Assembly: GCF_021049305.1 (NCBI RefSeq)
Contig: NZ_CP088081.1
Coordinates: 2,666,001 to 2,730,000, forward strand
Origin: Ideonella dechloratans
GTDB lineage: Bacteria; Pseudomonadota; Gammaproteobacteria; Burkholderiales; Burkholderiaceae_C
DNA: 64,000 nt
Direction of reading: 5' to 3'
The translations under genes were made by a program, and so were the position numbers. The notes below the pieces were generated by a model. That model did not search any database and was not told the DNA's origin. It worked only from the letters and a program-made list of their open reading frames with translations. Positions 63,262 to 64,000 of the stretch are shown piece by piece. Within the stretch, counting starts at the first letter, position 1, and every line of letters starts with the position of its first letter.

Positions 63262-64000
63262 ATGCTGACCGACTTCTTCTACACGCTGCGCGCCGCCAAG
63301 CTGCCCGTTTCCGTGCGGGAGTACCTGACGCTGCTCGAGGCCCTGCGCGCCGGCGTGATCGGCCCCTCGGTGGACCAGTTCTACCACCTGGCCCGCATGA
63401 CGCTGGTGAAGGACGAGGCCCACTTCGACAAGTTCGACCAGGCCTTCGCCGCCTACTTCCAGGGCGTGAAGTTGCTGACCGACTTCGGCCAGGAGATCCC
63501 GCTGGACTGGCTCAAGAAGGTGCTGGAGAAGGAGCTCAGCCCTGAGGAGAAGGCTGCCATCGAGGCCCTGGGCTGGGACGAGCTGATGAAGACGCTGGCC
63601 AAGCGCCTGGAGGAGCAGAAGGAACGCCACGAGGGCGGCAGCAAGTGGATCGGCACCGGCGGCACCAGCCCCTTCGGCCACGGCGGCTACAACCCGCGCG
63701 GCATCCGCATCGGCGGGCCAGGCCGGCAGCGCAGCGCGGTCAAGGTCTGGGACAAGCGCGAGTTCGCCGACTACGACGACAGCCGCGAGATCGGCACCCG
63801 CAACATCAAGGTGGCGCTGCGCCGGCTGCGCCGCTTCGCCCGCGAGGGCTCGGACCTGGAACTGGCGCTGGACGACACCATCCGTGCCACCGCGGCCAAT
63901 GCCGGGATGCTGGACATCCAGATGGTGCCCGAGCGCCACAACAAGGTGAAGGTGCTGCTGCTGATGGACGTGGGCGGCACCATGGACGACCACGTGGCCC
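63262..64000 (+). CDS. VWA domain protein (CoxE-like), 3' end outside window
   Basis: The first 246 codons of a gene that runs off the right edge. It begins MLTDFFYTLRAAKLPVSVRE, the typical start of the CoxE-like VWA family. The middle is acidic/basic helical, with GGTSPFGHGGYNPRGIRIGG near 130. The VWA domain starts about residue 232 with VLLLMDVGGTMDDHV, where DVGGT stands in for the DxSxS metal motif, as in this family. The expected partner is the MoxR ATPase encoded upstream. Start ATG is 18 bases after the S9 peptidase stop. Confidence 0.9.
   Translation, partial: MLTDFFYTLRAAKLPVSVREYLTLLEALRAGVIGPSVDQFYHLARMTLVKDEAHFDKFDQAFAAYFQGVKLLTDFGQEIPLDWLKKVLEKELSPEEKAAIEALGWDELMKTLAKRLEEQKERHEGGSKWIGTGGTSPFGHGGYNPRGIRIGGPGRQRSAVKVWDKREFADYDDSREIGTRNIKVALRRLRRFAREGSDLELALDDTIRATAANAGMLDIQMVPERHNKVKVLLLMDVGGTMDDHVA

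Noticed and set aside
60448..63993. A minus-strand open frame of 1181 codons opposite the GNAT, S9 peptidase and VWA genes
   Set aside because: Low-complexity antisense of three recognisable genes; no conserved motif.

Overview
The window is chromosomal DNA from a very GC-rich betaproteobacterium, most likely Burkholderiales of the Leptothrix/Ideonella/Rubrivivax/Roseateles type. This rests on the gene families present (DUF3579, DUF3460, DUF1841, an argD-argF pair, CobD/CbiB-like next to CoA pyrophosphatase and rplS) and on gene order; no 16S or other marker RNA is present, so the genus is an inference. Coding density is high. I saw no rRNA, tRNA, insertion sequence, phage gene or CRISPR array. 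Codon and base use look uniform, so this is core chromosome with no obvious island.

Layout. 1-3.7 kb: a cut CobD/CbiB-like gene, nudL, and the ribosome/tRNA operon rpsP-rimM-trmD-rplS on the minus strand. 3.7-6 kb: a TM2-like membrane protein, then a DUF47/PhoU-like regulator and Pit phosphate transporter with a triple Pho-box-like repeat upstream. 6-12.2 kb: a minus-strand block hda-HAD phosphatase-pcnB-folK (4-base overlaps), then a SirB1-like protein and murJ. 12.3-15.7 kb: rpsT, DUF3579, argD-argF. 15.7-18.3 kb: a metallophosphatase, a Ser/Thr kinase fused to a universal stress domain, and a cysteine-cluster protein. 18.4-23.1 kb: kynB-kynU-kynA for tryptophan to anthranilate, then an M24 aminopeptidase P. 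23.1-26.6 kb: a TetR regulator divergent from a fasciclin lipoprotein, with clear operators between them, then ettA.

26.7-36 kb: a GGDEF-EAL c-di-GMP enzyme divergent from a RhlE-type helicase, an Aer-like chemoreceptor, a beta-CASP metallo-beta-lactamase nuclease coupled to an MgtC/DUF4010 membrane protein, and a prolyl 4-hydroxylase. 36-45.8 kb: yaaA, an esterase, metG, tag, a SulP transporter with a structured leader, a CYTH-CHAD protein, a GNAT enzyme, DUF3460 and scpA. 45.8-53.3 kb: a LuxR-type response regulator, an orphan ParA, a KefF-like/KefC pair, an Orn/Lys/Arg decarboxylase and a secreted M28 aminopeptidase. 53.3-64 kb: a MocR regulator divergent from an aminotransferase and a PhzF-like gene, DUF1841, an HD-GYP phosphodiesterase, a dihaem cytochrome c, then MoxR ATPase, GNAT, S9 peptidase and a VWA protein cut by the window end.

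Themes: housekeeping translation and cell-envelope genes are interleaved with signalling (two c-di-GMP enzymes, a Hanks-type kinase, a chemoreceptor, an unusual response regulator). The most informative non-coding signals are the TetR operators at 23.83 kb, the Pho-box-like array at 6.0 kb, the MocR repeats at 54.87 kb, a nested stem-loop leader before sulP at 40.45 kb, and a strong stem-loop between trmD and rplS. No single gene cluster is clearly a new system. The best candidate for undescribed biology is the translationally coupled phosphatase/kinase-USP pair.
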